Assembly (NCBI GenBank): GCA_028023455.1
Contig: JAQFVV010006215.1
Location: 13,355,834 to 13,419,833, forward strand
DNA from: Epiperipatus broadwayi
Lineage: Eukaryota; Onychophora; Udeonychophora; Euonychophora; Peripatidae
DNA: 64,000 bases
Direction: 5' to 3'
Position numbers and translations under genes: made by a program. Every line of letters begins with the position of its first letter. The first letter of the stretch is position 1. The notes under the pieces are model-generated. The model did not search any database. It was given only the letters and a program-made list of their open reading frames with translations, and had not been told where the DNA came from. Shown here piece after piece: positions 53,372 to 64,000 of this stretch.

Positions 53372-56300
53372 GAAGCAGTAAATCTTAGCTTAAGATTGTG
53401 CTTCATGTTTCTACCTACTAACCCGTATTCAAACCCCTATATCCCATCCCGCTCCTTTTTGTTGTATATATATTTCATGTATATATTTGAGATACGCGCC
53501 TAAATTATAAAATTTAATGTTTCAATAACATGTTTTAAAATTATTATTAATTCTTTTTATTAATTATTAGTTCTTTTTATTAAAGTATTATAGATGCGGC
53601 TCAAATATATACATAGGAGCAAAACTTATTAACAAAATATTGATGTTTTTAAATATTTATTATATGTCATTTTTAGCTTTTTCTTTTTAAATTGCTTGTT
53701 TTTCTATTAAACTATATATGTTTTATAAAATACAATATGGAAAATGCAAGTGTTGTTAATTGTCTAAAAATAATTAGGGGTTGGAAGCACTATTGTTTTA
53801 ATCTGGGGAAGGTATTTTTTAAATTAAAGTTTTACTTAAAATAAATGGGATTAAGTAGATTAAAGATTTACTTGTGTTAAAAACATGTCAAACCTATTTC
53901 TAATCTGGAAATAGATTTGAATTTATTTTTGGACGTTATCTTACAATTGCATCTTCAGAAACAACTGATAAAATAAAAAGTATAAAATGACTGAATTTTG
54001 AATCACAGAGAAGATTAGCCACTATTGAGGGAGATTAACTACTATTGAGGGAGATTAGCTACTTTTAGAGAGAGGTATTATAAACATATTTTGTTTTGCT
54101 TGAAACTCACAAATGATGTAGCAGTAAATCCACCACTCTTCTCGACCCTATGGGTCAGGGTCATCATCTGCCACTACCGTAATATCCTGCCGCCATGAAA
54201 TGAAGAAAGGTCTAAAAAGAACTTTAGAATGCTAATAGAAGTTTTCTGCCACCGAAGTACTTGCATTTCAATCGCCGTGCACGTGCAATATTTTAAATTG
54301 GACTCTTAAAATTGCAAGGTAACTTTTATGCTACTATTTGAAAATGAATCTAGCCTCACTAATCTCAAATCCTGCTATCAAGATTCTAACATATTGTTTA
54401 ATTTTCTATCTTTTAAATTAATATGTTTTATATATATATATAACATGCAATTTGCTCTCAAATGATTTCTTTATATCTAATCCTATCTCATATGCTTTTA
54501 ACCTTTCTTTAATTTTGGTGCGGTCAGATATTTATTACTTGATTTTATATATATTTGCTTTTTTATTAATTTGCTAATCTCAAACAAACTGGTGAGCTTA
54601 ATTTATAAAAATCTTTTCTGTCTTTTAAGTAAACTTTCATGAATCAAGTTTATTAACGTCCCCTTAAAATATATATGTAATACATTGTAAATTAATACGT
54701 TCGCCAGATTGTTTTATGAATCAACATTTTAGGTTCGTTTTAATATAAAAATTGATTTGTTTAACTCTGAAAATCCAGAACTCAAGCTAATTAACACTCT
54801 GAAACATTGATTTTATAATTATTTATTAAATTCTAAAAAGGTGACTTAATTGTTTTATATATATATAACTGCTAGTTATTTTTTTTATATATACTCTTAA
54901 AATATATGCTATGTATTCCAGTTATTGTAAAATCCATGAAGGTGGAATTGAATTGTTTTAAATAGTGGGAAAGGGAAGGGGGTGAATCTTAATGTCTCTT
55001 TTACTTAATCAAATCTTAACGTATATTTTATTAATTTGAAATCTAAATCTTAATGTTTCTTTTGCTATATAAAATCTTCAAGTATATTTTAAGTAAATGA
55101 AATCTAAATATTCTCTCTCTATATATATATATTATAATTGCATGGCGTATTATAGTATTCAAACAAGGGTCATTTATTTAAAGCAGTAAAATTTATTCAA
55201 TGTTGTTAGTGGCATTCATTCGTACTGCGTTTCTGTCATTTAGCCTATCTTCATATATATATATTACGTGCTTCTAGTCTTTTAATCTGGGGGTTACAAC
55301 AAGATTGAACCCATAGATTTCTTTTCATATCTCATTCCATAGATAATTGAGCTATCTGGAACCACATTTATTTCGTATAAAATGCCTCTGGCAGTGATCC
55401 CGTAAGTTTGGCACATGCTATGCATATTCACTTCGTATAGATAAAAGGCCTCTTGTGTCAGTTATAGCAGCAAAAGTCTGGGCCACACCATGCCTATCCA
55501 CTTTTCTCTAAGCACTACCTAAGAAGGGGGTGTGAGATTTCATTTTTTTATCCAGAAGCATGACCTTTTCCTCTTAGTTATTTTAGGCTATTATGTCAGC
55601 ACCGCAAACTTATTTGCATTAGTATTTCTTTTGCTTCATGACCCAGTTTTAATGCTCTAATATTAAAATTAAGCTTTGCTTAAAAGATATATATATATAT
55701 TATTAAAAAATGCCAATTACTTCTATTTTATTAATTAAGTTTATTTCAATCATATGCAATCCCACCTTCGTAATTTATATATCTATATTTAAGAGTATCT
55801 ATATGCCTTGGGGAAAATAAAGCATTCATCTTACTATTATTAAAATAATTTTCATTAAATATTTTGTCATCTACAAATCAGTTCCAAATATATTTTTCAA
55901 ATGTATCTTATTTATTTTCACGACCTCAATGGCATGAAAATAGTTTATATCATATGTATAATGAATCTCAGAATGCTCCCTAGAAAAATATATGTTAGTC
56001 ACCATGTTTCTGAACAATCAATCAAAGCATTAATGGCAGTATTATCATAATTCTTTCTAATATTCGATTGGCATTTTAATGTTAGACCCACCAAAGATGT
56101 GTGTTTATTTGTAATATATATTTAGCTAATAAAGAGCATATGAGAAATAATAGTGTGAATGACACTATGTAATTATCTACTGCTTGCTCATTCATGCACA
56201 CACTAATGGATATAATTACTTTATAAATGTATAATAATTTGTCAGTATATTAAAATATACTTTATTGTCTAACTTATTTGAGTAGTTCGAATTCCTTCTT

Positions 56301-56558
56301 TTCTCCACTTCCAAATGTACAGCCTAGTTGAAATATATGTTAGTTTAGTCATAGTCAATAGATGTCTCATTGTCTTCTCCGCTCTCCTAGTTGGCCGGAT
56401 TTAAAATTAATTCTCATGTGCCATCAGTATTGTGTTATTTATTAGGTGTTAGATCTGGGGTTTACAGAGAGGTTCGAATCCTGGCTTGTCCCTCACCTAA
56501 ATCTTGGGCTGGATAAACATATTTTGACCGGCACATAAGATTTATTTTCTTTCTCTGG
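53372..56558 (+). repeat. Large repeat block, copy B
   Basis: A direct duplicate of copy A without the 745-bp insert. It differs by scattered substitutions and short indels in TA runs. It ends in a shortened SINE-like module (56387-56558) with a good B box, GGTTCGAATCC (56471-56481). Confidence 0.8.
56387..56558 (+). repeat. SINE-like module 2
   Basis: It starts TTGGCCGGAT, has B box GGTTCGAATCC at 56471-56481, and ends ACCGGCACATAAGAT. It lacks the central GTTTGAAGTACATT segment of modules 1 and 3. Confidence 0.6.
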
Positions 56559-56639
56559 CTTGTATTAATAAGCAAGCAGATATATAAATCAAATAATAAA
56601 TACACGTAAATAAATGACCATACTAATGTTAAGAGCATA

Positions 56640-57722
56640 TGAGAAAGAATTAAATTTATATACATTATTTAAGAGCAAATTACATGTTATTTATATAAAA
56701 TAAAAAAAAAAACATATTAATTTAAAAGACAGAAAATTGAACAATACATTAGAATTTTGATAGCAGGATTTGAGATTAGTGAGGCTAGATTCATTTTCAA
56801 ATAGTAGCATGAAAGTTACCTTGCAATTTTAACAGTCCAATTTAAAATATGGCATGTGCACGGCAATTGAAATGCAAGTACTTCGGTGGCAGGTAACTTC
56901 TATTAGCATTCTAAAGTTCTTTTTAGACCTTTCTTCATTTCATGGCAGCAGGATATTATGGTAGCGGCAGATGATGACCCATAGGGTCGAGAAGAGTGGT
57001 GGATTTACTGCTACATCATTTTTAAGTTTCAAGCAAAACAAAATATGTTTATAATACCTCTCTCTAAAAGTAGCTAATCTCCTCTGTGATTTAAAATCCA
57101 GTCATTTTATACCTTTTCTTTTATCAGTTGTTTTTGTTTTCGAAGATGCAATTGTAAGATAACTTCCAAAAATAAATTCAAACCTATTTCCAGATTAGAA
57201 AAGGATTTGACATGTTTTTAACACAAGTAAATCTTTAATCTACTTAATCCCATTTATTTTAAGTAAATCTTTAATTAAAAAATACCTTCCACAGATTAAA
57301 ACAATAGTGCTTCCAACCCCTAATTACTTTTAGACAATTAAAAACACTTGCGTCTTCCATATTGGATTTTGTAAAAAAAAAATATAGTTTAATAGAAAAA
57401 TAAGCAATTTAAAAAGAAAAAGCTAAAAATGACATATAAGAAATATTTAAAACATCAATATTTTGTTAGTAAGTTTTGCTCATATGTATATATTTGAGCT
57501 GCATCTATAATACTTTAATAAAAAAGAACTAATAATTAATAAAAAGAATTAATAATAATTTTAAAACATGTTATTGAAACATTAAATTTTATAATTTAGG
57601 CACGCATCTCATACATATACATAAAAATATATACACGATAAAAAGGAGCGGGATGGGATATAGGGGTTTGAATATGGGTTAGTAGGTAGAAACACGAAGC
57701 ATAATCTTAACCTAAGATTTAC
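56640..57722 (-). repeat. Large repeat block, copy C (inverted, truncated)
   Basis: Read on the minus strand it matches the first ~1.1 kb of copies A and B: the CCCTATATCCCATCCCGCTC landmark near 57644-57663 and the GACCCATAGGGTCGAG segment near 56976 on the plus strand. It lacks the 745-bp insert. It abuts the inverted arm of the GIY-YIG element. Confidence 0.8.
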
Positions 57723-58464
57723 TGTTTCAATATATATAACGAAACTTAAATATATTCCAAACAATGGTAAACAATTTATAATACAATATAAATAAAAACT
57801 CAATAAAAACTCATAAAGAAATATTTTCGATTATATTCATAATCATTTTCAACTCAACTTTCAAAATGGAATCATCTATTACCAACCGGAAACACATGTC
57901 AATTTAAATATCCCACAATTCATTAATCCTAACATTTGCTGACTGTCTGTTTATTATCATATTTTTATACTTACTAATAAAAACTGCCTCTTTAATTTTT
58001 CTTTTTTCATTATCTCTCTCTTGGCCTAAAATTTTTATTTTATTTAAATCAAAAGTTAACTTAAAATTACAATTTCTATCATGATCATTAAAAACAGATT
58101 CAGTATATAACTTGACTTCATTACTATTATCATTACATATCTGTACATTTTTCAAAACTCTTTTATATAACAATTTATGTTCTTTAATTCTTTTCTCTAT
58201 ATTACATCTACATTCCCCTACATATGATAAGTTACACCCACAATAAATTGACATGTGTTTCCGGTTGGAAATAGATGATTCCATTTTGAAAGTTGAGTTG
58301 AAAATGAGTATGAATATAATCGAAAATATTTTTTTATGAGTTTTTATTGAGTTTTTATTTATATTGTATTATAAATTCTTTACCGTTGTTTGGAATATAT
58401 TTAAGTTTCGTTATTGTATTATTGATATTAGCGGACATTTATTTTGTTATATATATATTGAAAC
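57722..58464 (-). mobile_element. Penelope-like element fragment with inverted flanking arms
   Basis: A GIY-YIG endonuclease frame is bracketed by arms that are inverse copies of one another. The left arm is 57722-57899; the right arm is 58251-58464, with one extra ~33-bp stretch near 58410-58445. The arms share GGAATCATCTATT/AATAGATGATTCC and CGATTATATTCATA-type sequence. Penelope-like elements often insert as 5'-truncated copies with a partial inverted duplication at the 5' end, which this resembles. The RT part is absent. Confidence 0.75.
57904..58284 (-). pseudogene. GIY-YIG endonuclease domain of a Penelope-like retroelement
   Basis: This 126-codon frame reads SIYCGCNLSYVGECRCNIEK RIKEHK near its start, matching the Y-x-G..YVGE..R....R..EH pattern of the GIY-YIG nuclease of Penelope-like elements. 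A conserved His (NDHDRNCNF) follows, then the C-terminal KILGQERDNEKRKIKEAVFI and INELWDI. In the family this domain ends the polyprotein and makes the target nick for RT priming. Here the N-terminal RT is missing and the first 11 codons lie in the inverted arm, so it is a truncated remnant although this frame is open. The T-to-C change in the usual GET (GEC) is noted. Confidence 0.85.
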
Positions 58465-59228
58465 GGAAACCTCCAATCCCTTTCTGTTTCACCATCAACC
58501 TAATGACCTACTCATCTGAACTAGTTTTGAACCTATCTTAAATGTAAAAATGTCATATGTAAAAATGTTATATATAAGTTGAGCGGGAAAACTTTGCTAT
58601 AATGGGCGCTTGAATTGCATCATCCATTTACATACGAAACACGCTATAATTAGACAGGTTTGATAAAATTATAGCGGAGAAATGCTCATAATTTATTATA
58701 AAATGTTTTATTAATTTTCAGTCAATTCTTAATTATATTCGCTATTGTATTCGTATGTGGATGGATAAGTTAAACATTGGAATGATATATATATATTTAA
58801 GTTTAAATAAAGATAATGTAAAACATTTTCTTTAAATTATATTTAACGGTTTTCTGATTTAATGTTTTACATATATAATTGAAACTAATATATTTTCTTT
58901 AAATTTGCTTTTTTTTTAATAAACAAATAATATTGTAAGAACAAATATGTTAAAAGTTATTTATTTCAGTAAAATAAAAATCATCCATTTGTAATTAAAA
59001 ACGAGAATTTTGTGTAAACAATACATCAATTAGTGACTGCACCCCGGGTAAAAAGTAAAATCTAGTTTACTGATTGATTTTTGTTTGCAACAAAAAACTT
59101 TATCATTAAATCAGAATACCGTTCCTTCTGCTAAGCTTTAACATTCTTTAACACCTAAAAAGGAATTTAATTAATGAAACTGAATCAAATCATATAATTA
59201 AAAATTTTAATAATTTTAAGTAATTAAA
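58465..59228. other. AT-rich intergenic DNA
   Basis: No gene seen. Confidence 0.4.
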
Positions 59229-59765
59229 TGTAACACCTCAAAGATGTTATCTGTTGTAGAAATTGGATTATATTATTTTGTTTAATTAAAAGTCAATTGG
59301 TCCTGAGAACAATGAAATTCCAAAAAGGTGTTAAAGTTTAGTTGACATGTATAAATAGGGCTTATTTTAAGAGGGAAGAGATACTCCATCTTGCTTTTGA
59401 AGAGCTATTATTATCCAAGTTATAAATTGTTTAATTTTACCATGTCTGGCTAAAGTCAGGCAAAATTTTTCTGCCGTTCCCATGATGGAATGCCGAGTTC
59501 AGTCCATCAAATGCCGAAGCAACAACCAAAAAGCTTATATCAAATGAAAGATGCCGTATGCCGCTAAAATGGACTTGCCGTCGTTCCAACACCATTTTAA
59601 ATCGTCTCGCAACTGAATAAGAACATGCCATAAGCCGCCAAAGAACTCACGTTCGTTCCAGCTCAAATCTATCCAGTCCAGCTATAGAACTGTTATAATA
59701 TTATTTAAAATAGCAGAGCTCTCTGTGTGAATTTCAAAAACAATCATGATTTCTTCAAAAACAGG
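59229..59765 (+). promoter_or_regulatory. LTR- or promoter-like segment with TATA box
   Basis: It begins TGTAACACC, a common LTR start. TATAAATAG (59350-59358) is followed by a G+C-richer, non-coding stretch to about 59700 and a donor-like CAG|GTTAGC at 59765. No coding frame of interest; a 64-codon minus frame (59631-59437) has no motif. It could be an LTR or the first exon of an unseen transcript. Confidence 0.35.
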
Positions 59766-61267
59766 TTAGCTAACCATATTATCGAAACTTCTTTCTAAAT
59801 TGTTTTTCAAATAATCTTTAAATTCTATAATATGAAATACTTTTGTAAATTTCTGTGTTAATTAATGTTTTGCTATATAATTTAATCATTGCAGTTATAT
59901 TTTGCTTTTCTTTTGCTTATTTTTAATTATTATTAGTTGTGCCTATGTTTCGAAATGGCATGCATTTAATTATAGAATATGTTTTTAAACATATAAATTT
60001 AAAATCTTCGTATTATTATTTATATAGCGTCATTTTGTGTGCTGTTTCGAAACCCTATTCATATTTTGTCATTTAGTAAATTAATTAATATAAATATAAA
60101 ATGTGGCTTTTCAACCTTTAATTATTATATTACTAAAGATTAAACTAGCCTGGTGTGCAATCATAAGTATATTTTTTTAGTAAAGTATTCGTAAGTCCCA
60201 TATTAAATATACTTTTCCTCCTTTTTAAAAGTTTAGTAGTTATAGATAACTAAAGAGATTGAACGGGATAAAGTAAAGTTTGTATATATTCCCATCAGTA
60301 GCATATACATATTTCTCATACTGCAGAAGAGTTGGCTCTTTTGATCAAGCTGATAAACTTGTGTTCATTTAATATGTGATATTTCATTTATAATATCCTT
60401 CGGCTTGGCAGATGTGAAACTTATTAATATTTTTCTCGTTGTGCTGTTTTATATATAAGATGGAGCCATGGCATTGCCAGCACATCTTCTCTTATAGGGT
60501 AGTGCAGTAGCGAAGTCTGAGCATGTAAGTCCCCCACTTCTTATGAACCACATAAAAGTTCCCTTTTGCAGCATGATGACTGGTTATTGGGTAAACCGTT
60601 GTTTGTCACAAAAACCCTAAAACTATTCTTCCATCTGCAGAGCCACTTTATTATTATATTTTACTTGTGCCTAGTGTATTAGTAAAATTGTTATAGCCAA
60701 CTCTCCCTCCTTAATATGCAGTCTTCGGCGTTGATCCGAAGCAATCTTGAAAACCCATTCGATCTAAAGCTATCTGGGATGCTTTATAAGCCCATAGTTG
60801 ATATATAAAATTATTATAGTCAGATGTATTATTAAGTTTCACTCCAGTCTTTGTTAGATTTCACGAACAATAGCCACTCAAACTGATGATGAAAGAGCAT
60901 AACTAGTAAAAGTTAATCTAGTGATTAGTTATATAGTAGGGCTATTTGTTCCATTAAATAATATTGGATCAATTAAATAATAGCCAACATATCAATTATT
61001 GTTTAAATGGCCTAGAGTAATGTTACTTTATAAATAAAATGTCTGCGTGCATTTGCCAACAACAATTGTCAATAAATATATTTTAATTCATCATATATCA
61101 GTTTCTCTCTCATTATTAAATCAATCCAATTCACTAATTTCCCATAGCTATTTCATTAGTAAAACCCCTATTAACTAATTATATTAGATTTTATCTTTGG
61201 AATGTCTTTAGTGTTGAAGTTGTTTATATAGATGTTAAGTCCATGAGTCTTTTGTTTCTCCAATTTG
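59766..61267. other. AT-rich DNA, no gene seen
   Basis: Moderately A/T-rich with some G+C-richer patches (60390-60800). No supported frame. It may belong partly to the LTR of the element whose primer site is at 61752. Confidence 0.35.
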
Positions 61268-61690
61268 CTAGTGGGCCGGATTAAGAATTAATTCTCGTGG
61301 GCCATCACTGTTATGTTGTCCATTAGGTGTTTAATCTGGGGCTTGGAGAGTGGGTTCGAATCCAGGCTGGTCTCTGACCAAAATCTCGGGCTTGACTGGG
61401 TTTGAAGTACATTTTGTGAGTTCCAGCTCATGTTAGATGGATAAGCATATTTTGACCGGCACATAAGGTTTTTTTTTTTGCCATGTTTGGACACCCAAAT
61501 CGTGGGGCTTGTAACTCATTTCCACCCCTGAAGATATTCTGGAGTATATATATAATTCTTTTGGTCAAAATTGATGATTTTGAGTCAAATTTTTTTTTAA
61601 TAATGTATATATGTAAGATTTTTTTCTGCGTTTGGACGACCAAGTGAGGCTTCGATGTAAACACCTACATACTCTGAGTTATGGACTTTT
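61268..61690 (+). repeat. SINE-like module 3 (longest copy)
   Basis: It starts GTGGGCCGGATTAAG (weak A box), has B box GGTTCGAATCC at 61353-61363, and contains CTTGACTGGGTTTGAAG and GGCTTCGATGTAAACACC. It has an extra internal segment (61490-61640) absent from module 1. Confidence 0.65.
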
Positions 61691-61751
61691 GTGTGTATAT
61701 AGCAAAAAAATTTATTAAATTTATTTTGTGTCTTTCCTGTTCACTAGTGAC

Positions 61752-61763
61752 TGGCGCCCGAGG
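61752..61763 (+). other. tRNA-Lys-type primer-binding site
   Basis: TGGCGCCCGAGG: the first ten bases are complementary to the 3' end of animal tRNA-Lys including CCA. Its place upstream of a Gag-like frame supports the start of an LTR element. The LTR boundary should lie just upstream (about 61745). Confidence 0.5.
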
Positions 61764-62450
61764 ATGATTGATCAAGTTATAAATCATCCTCATATAAATT
61801 TGTCATTAGGGAGCAGAGAAAAGAAATTTAGATTAAAAGAAAAAGGGGGACTCGTTTTATCAAAGTATTTTTATGAATTGGAGTGGTTTAAAATGAGTAA
61901 GAAATATATATATATATATAAAAGTAATGTCAAATTAACCAAAAGTTAAAAGGTTTGAAATTGGTGCAGATGGGTAAACGAAATTAGGTCATAAGCATGA
62001 ACCCTTTAAGCATATATAATAAAATAAAACAAAACAGCTGGAAGAAGAGACCGGGGGTGAGTTGAGTTTTTATTGAGTCTTTTTTAATATTAAAATATGT
62101 GTTATACTTTAGATATATAGACGAAAAAAAAGGTTTTTTTTTTTAAAATTTTCGTATACATTATTAAAGCTAAAAAAAAGAAAAGAGAGTTTTTTTTTTT
62201 TAAAATAAAATGTTGCATATGTTTTATAAAATAAAAAGTAGGGAGACGAAAAAAAATTTTTTAACTTCATTATATGTTGGACGGGCATCGAGATGAAGGT
62301 CTAGGCTTATAAATATATTAGTGAGTTAGCCATAGATTTGGGATGGAAGTGAACGAGTCATTCTTGAAGGGGGAGAGCAGCAAACAGCCGTATTAAAAGT
62401 ATAAAAGTTTTAAAAATCAAATATTTATTAGGTACAAAATAATAATAATT

Positions 62451-63649
62451 TTGAAAGGATTGTACAAGATAACAAAAACTGTAGCTATGCCAGAGAATTT
62501 AGTTACAAAAATATTGGAACAGACACCGATGGAGATTAAGCAGGAAGGCTGGGATTTGAATTGGTTGCTGAGACAACTTAGACAGGATGCCAAGGAAAGG
62601 GATCAGAAAATGGAGGAATGGAATAAAAAAATGGATCAGAAAATGGAAGAAAGGAATGAAAGATAAAGACAGAAAATGGAGGAAAGGGATAAAAAATTTG
62701 AGCAAAGTTTGAGGCCTTAATCAAAGAAATTAAGCTATCACTCAGCGGCCAGCATAAATATAAAGTTACGAGAGAATTCAAGGAAACATTACAGACAAGT
62801 CAAGTGGAAAATAATCAAGATAGGGTTATAATTAAAGAAGTTAAGACCTTAGTAGAGAAGGTAGAATGTCAAGAAAAGAATGTGATAGACGAGGTTTATG
62901 AAGTTCGTGTAGAATTAGGCAGCAAATTCCAAGAGTGTGAAGAAGCCCAAAGGGAGATTAGAGAGGAAATATATGAAATAAAAGAAAACCTGCTACAAAG
63001 AAGTCAAATAGCCGACAAAGAAGAAAACATTATCTGTGCATGTATTCCAGAATTGAGAGATGTAGCAGAAATGAAAGAAGAGACAGAAAAAGAAAGTAAG
63101 GAAAGCAACTTTGCTAGTGATTACCAAGATAAAAGACTTAATAGACTTGAGATAGTGCAAGTTATTGGCCAGACTGAAGATGATACTGAAAGTAATTTTA
63201 CAGAGGGGGAAGCCAAAGTCGATGAGGAAAATACCAAAATCAAAGGAAACAACTTTTTAAATGAACCTAAGTGCCAGCTTAATTATGAAAATAACATGTT
63301 TTCTCTGTATGAAGAACAAATTGGGTTGGAAAAGAACAAATCCCAAGTGACCCAAAGTCAATCCCAAGTGACCCAAAGTCAAAGCAAGGAATGGGGGAAA
63401 GCACTTACGGAAGAAAAGAATGTCGAGCTGCATAACGAGATACCGTATGAAGGCAGCGAATTCGCACTAAGTCTGACAATGCACCCTAAGCGATCTCCTG
63501 TGAGGTTGAAAGACAAAAAAGAAAGCTATGAATGGGTAACCAATGATGATGACAGTTGGACATCTGATGAAGATGATGATGATCTATTGGGATGTTGTTT
63601 CAACCCCAGCGTGGAGTTACTCCTTAAACAACCCCCAGATCCTATTTAA
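62451..63649 (+). pseudogene. Coiled-coil Gag-like ORF of an LTR retroelement, broken
   Basis: 62451-62666 encodes a coiled coil (LNWLLRQLRQDAKERDQ, then repeated QKMEE..N units). A stop at 62664 is followed by continued heptads and a frame change near 62705. The second frame then stays open to 63649 (281 codons from the ATG at 62804). It contains a long acidic/Lys-Glu-rich coiled coil, an 8-residue duplication (SQVTQSQS twice, about 63340-63380) and an acidic end DDDSWTSDEDDDDLLGCC. No zinc knuckle is seen before the window end. Coiled-coil Gag proteins of this style occur in invertebrate LTR elements; the family is not certain. Confidence 0.6.
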
Positions 63650-63718
63650 ATTGTAAGTTATTTTTGTGAGTGATTTGATCACTCTATATATATATTATAT
63701 ACTCTATATTTGATTTAT

Positions 63719-63721
<3 letters not shown>

Positions 63722-63776
<55 letters not shown>
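63722..63776. repeat. (TA)n microsatellite
   Basis: About 50 bases of alternating TA. It is followed to about 63900 by imperfect repeats of TATACTTTATATTT-like units. The 93-codon frame across it is a by-product. Confidence 0.9.
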
Positions 63777-63779
<3 letters not shown>

Positions 63780-64000
63780 CACTTTATATTTATTTACATA
63801 CTCTTTATATTGTTATTATTCACATTACATTTTATCTATATACATTTTATCTATTATATACTTTATATTTTATCCATATATTATCTATATACCCTTTTAT
63901 ATATTTATTACACGTATTATATTTTATAGATATAAAACATATCCATCATTTTGACAAAGAGGTATACTCGTTTGGGTATATATCTGTTTAAGTTTAAAAT

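Noticed and set aside
57609-57803. Two similar frames starting MSFYLYCIIN at 57803 (minus) and 58347 (plus) as a gene pair
   Set aside because: They are the same inverted-arm sequence read on each strand; they diverge where the arms end.
61353-61363. tRNA gene suggested by the B box GGTTCGAATCC
   Set aside because: No cloverleaf, acceptor stem or good A box; the module recurs at 52080 and 56471 and behaves as a SINE-like repeat.
63710-63991. 93-codon Tyr/Ile-rich frame
   Set aside because: Translation of a TA microsatellite and its flanks.

Overview
The window looks like nuclear DNA from an AT-rich invertebrate animal. It is roughly three-quarters A+T by eye, with GT..AG introns, long homopolymer runs and many transposable elements. 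The only cellular gene I can support is BBS6/MKKS, which implies a ciliated metazoan. I cannot name the phylum.

The MKKS gene is on the + strand. A 5' exon (15960-16168) carries a 62-codon upstream ORF with one membrane segment. After an 81-nt intron come four coding exons (16250-17267, 34350-34558, 34689-34799, 46633-47058), separated by introns of about 17.1 kb, 130 nt and 11.8 kb. The exons join in phase to 587 codons, close to the usual family length. A poly(A) signal follows at 47084. After splicing, the uORF stop and the MKKS ATG are only 4 nt apart, so the mRNA appears dicistronic.

Left flank (1-15959): a poly(A)-tailed retrocopy with 11-bp target-site duplications (414-1741); a short member of the ribozyme-repeat family (2445-2601); a solo LTR (4254-4572); a 2.3-kb terminal-inverted-repeat element filled with a tandem array (6253-8560); and a decayed Ty3/Gypsy element on the - strand (10566-14994).

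Introns 1 and 3 carry the most interesting material. Repeats at 22228-23834, 30032-31239 and 36188-36443, plus the short copy at 2445, form one family. Its 457-nt unit contains a hammerhead ribozyme that I could fold by hand: conserved core, perfect inner stem I, stem II and a minimal stem III. The copies have inverted and tandem units, a 35-nt tail repeating the unit start, and 9-17 bp flanking duplications. This is the architecture of Penelope-like elements and animal retrozymes. Three ribozymes lie in the sense orientation of MKKS intron 1. Intron 3 also holds a second LTR element with an LTR pair (37811-40874) and two copies of an RTE/CFDP2-like LINE (35220-37640 and 42560-45730).

Right flank (47100-64000): nested repeats. 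A block of more than 3 kb occurs twice directly (48260-52210, 53372-56558) and once truncated and inverted (56640-57722). A Penelope-type GIY-YIG endonuclease fragment lies between inverted arms (57722-58464). tRNA-like SINE modules recur, and a third LTR element begins with a tRNA-Lys-type primer site (61752) and a broken coiled-coil Gag-like ORF (62451-63649) that runs towards the window edge.
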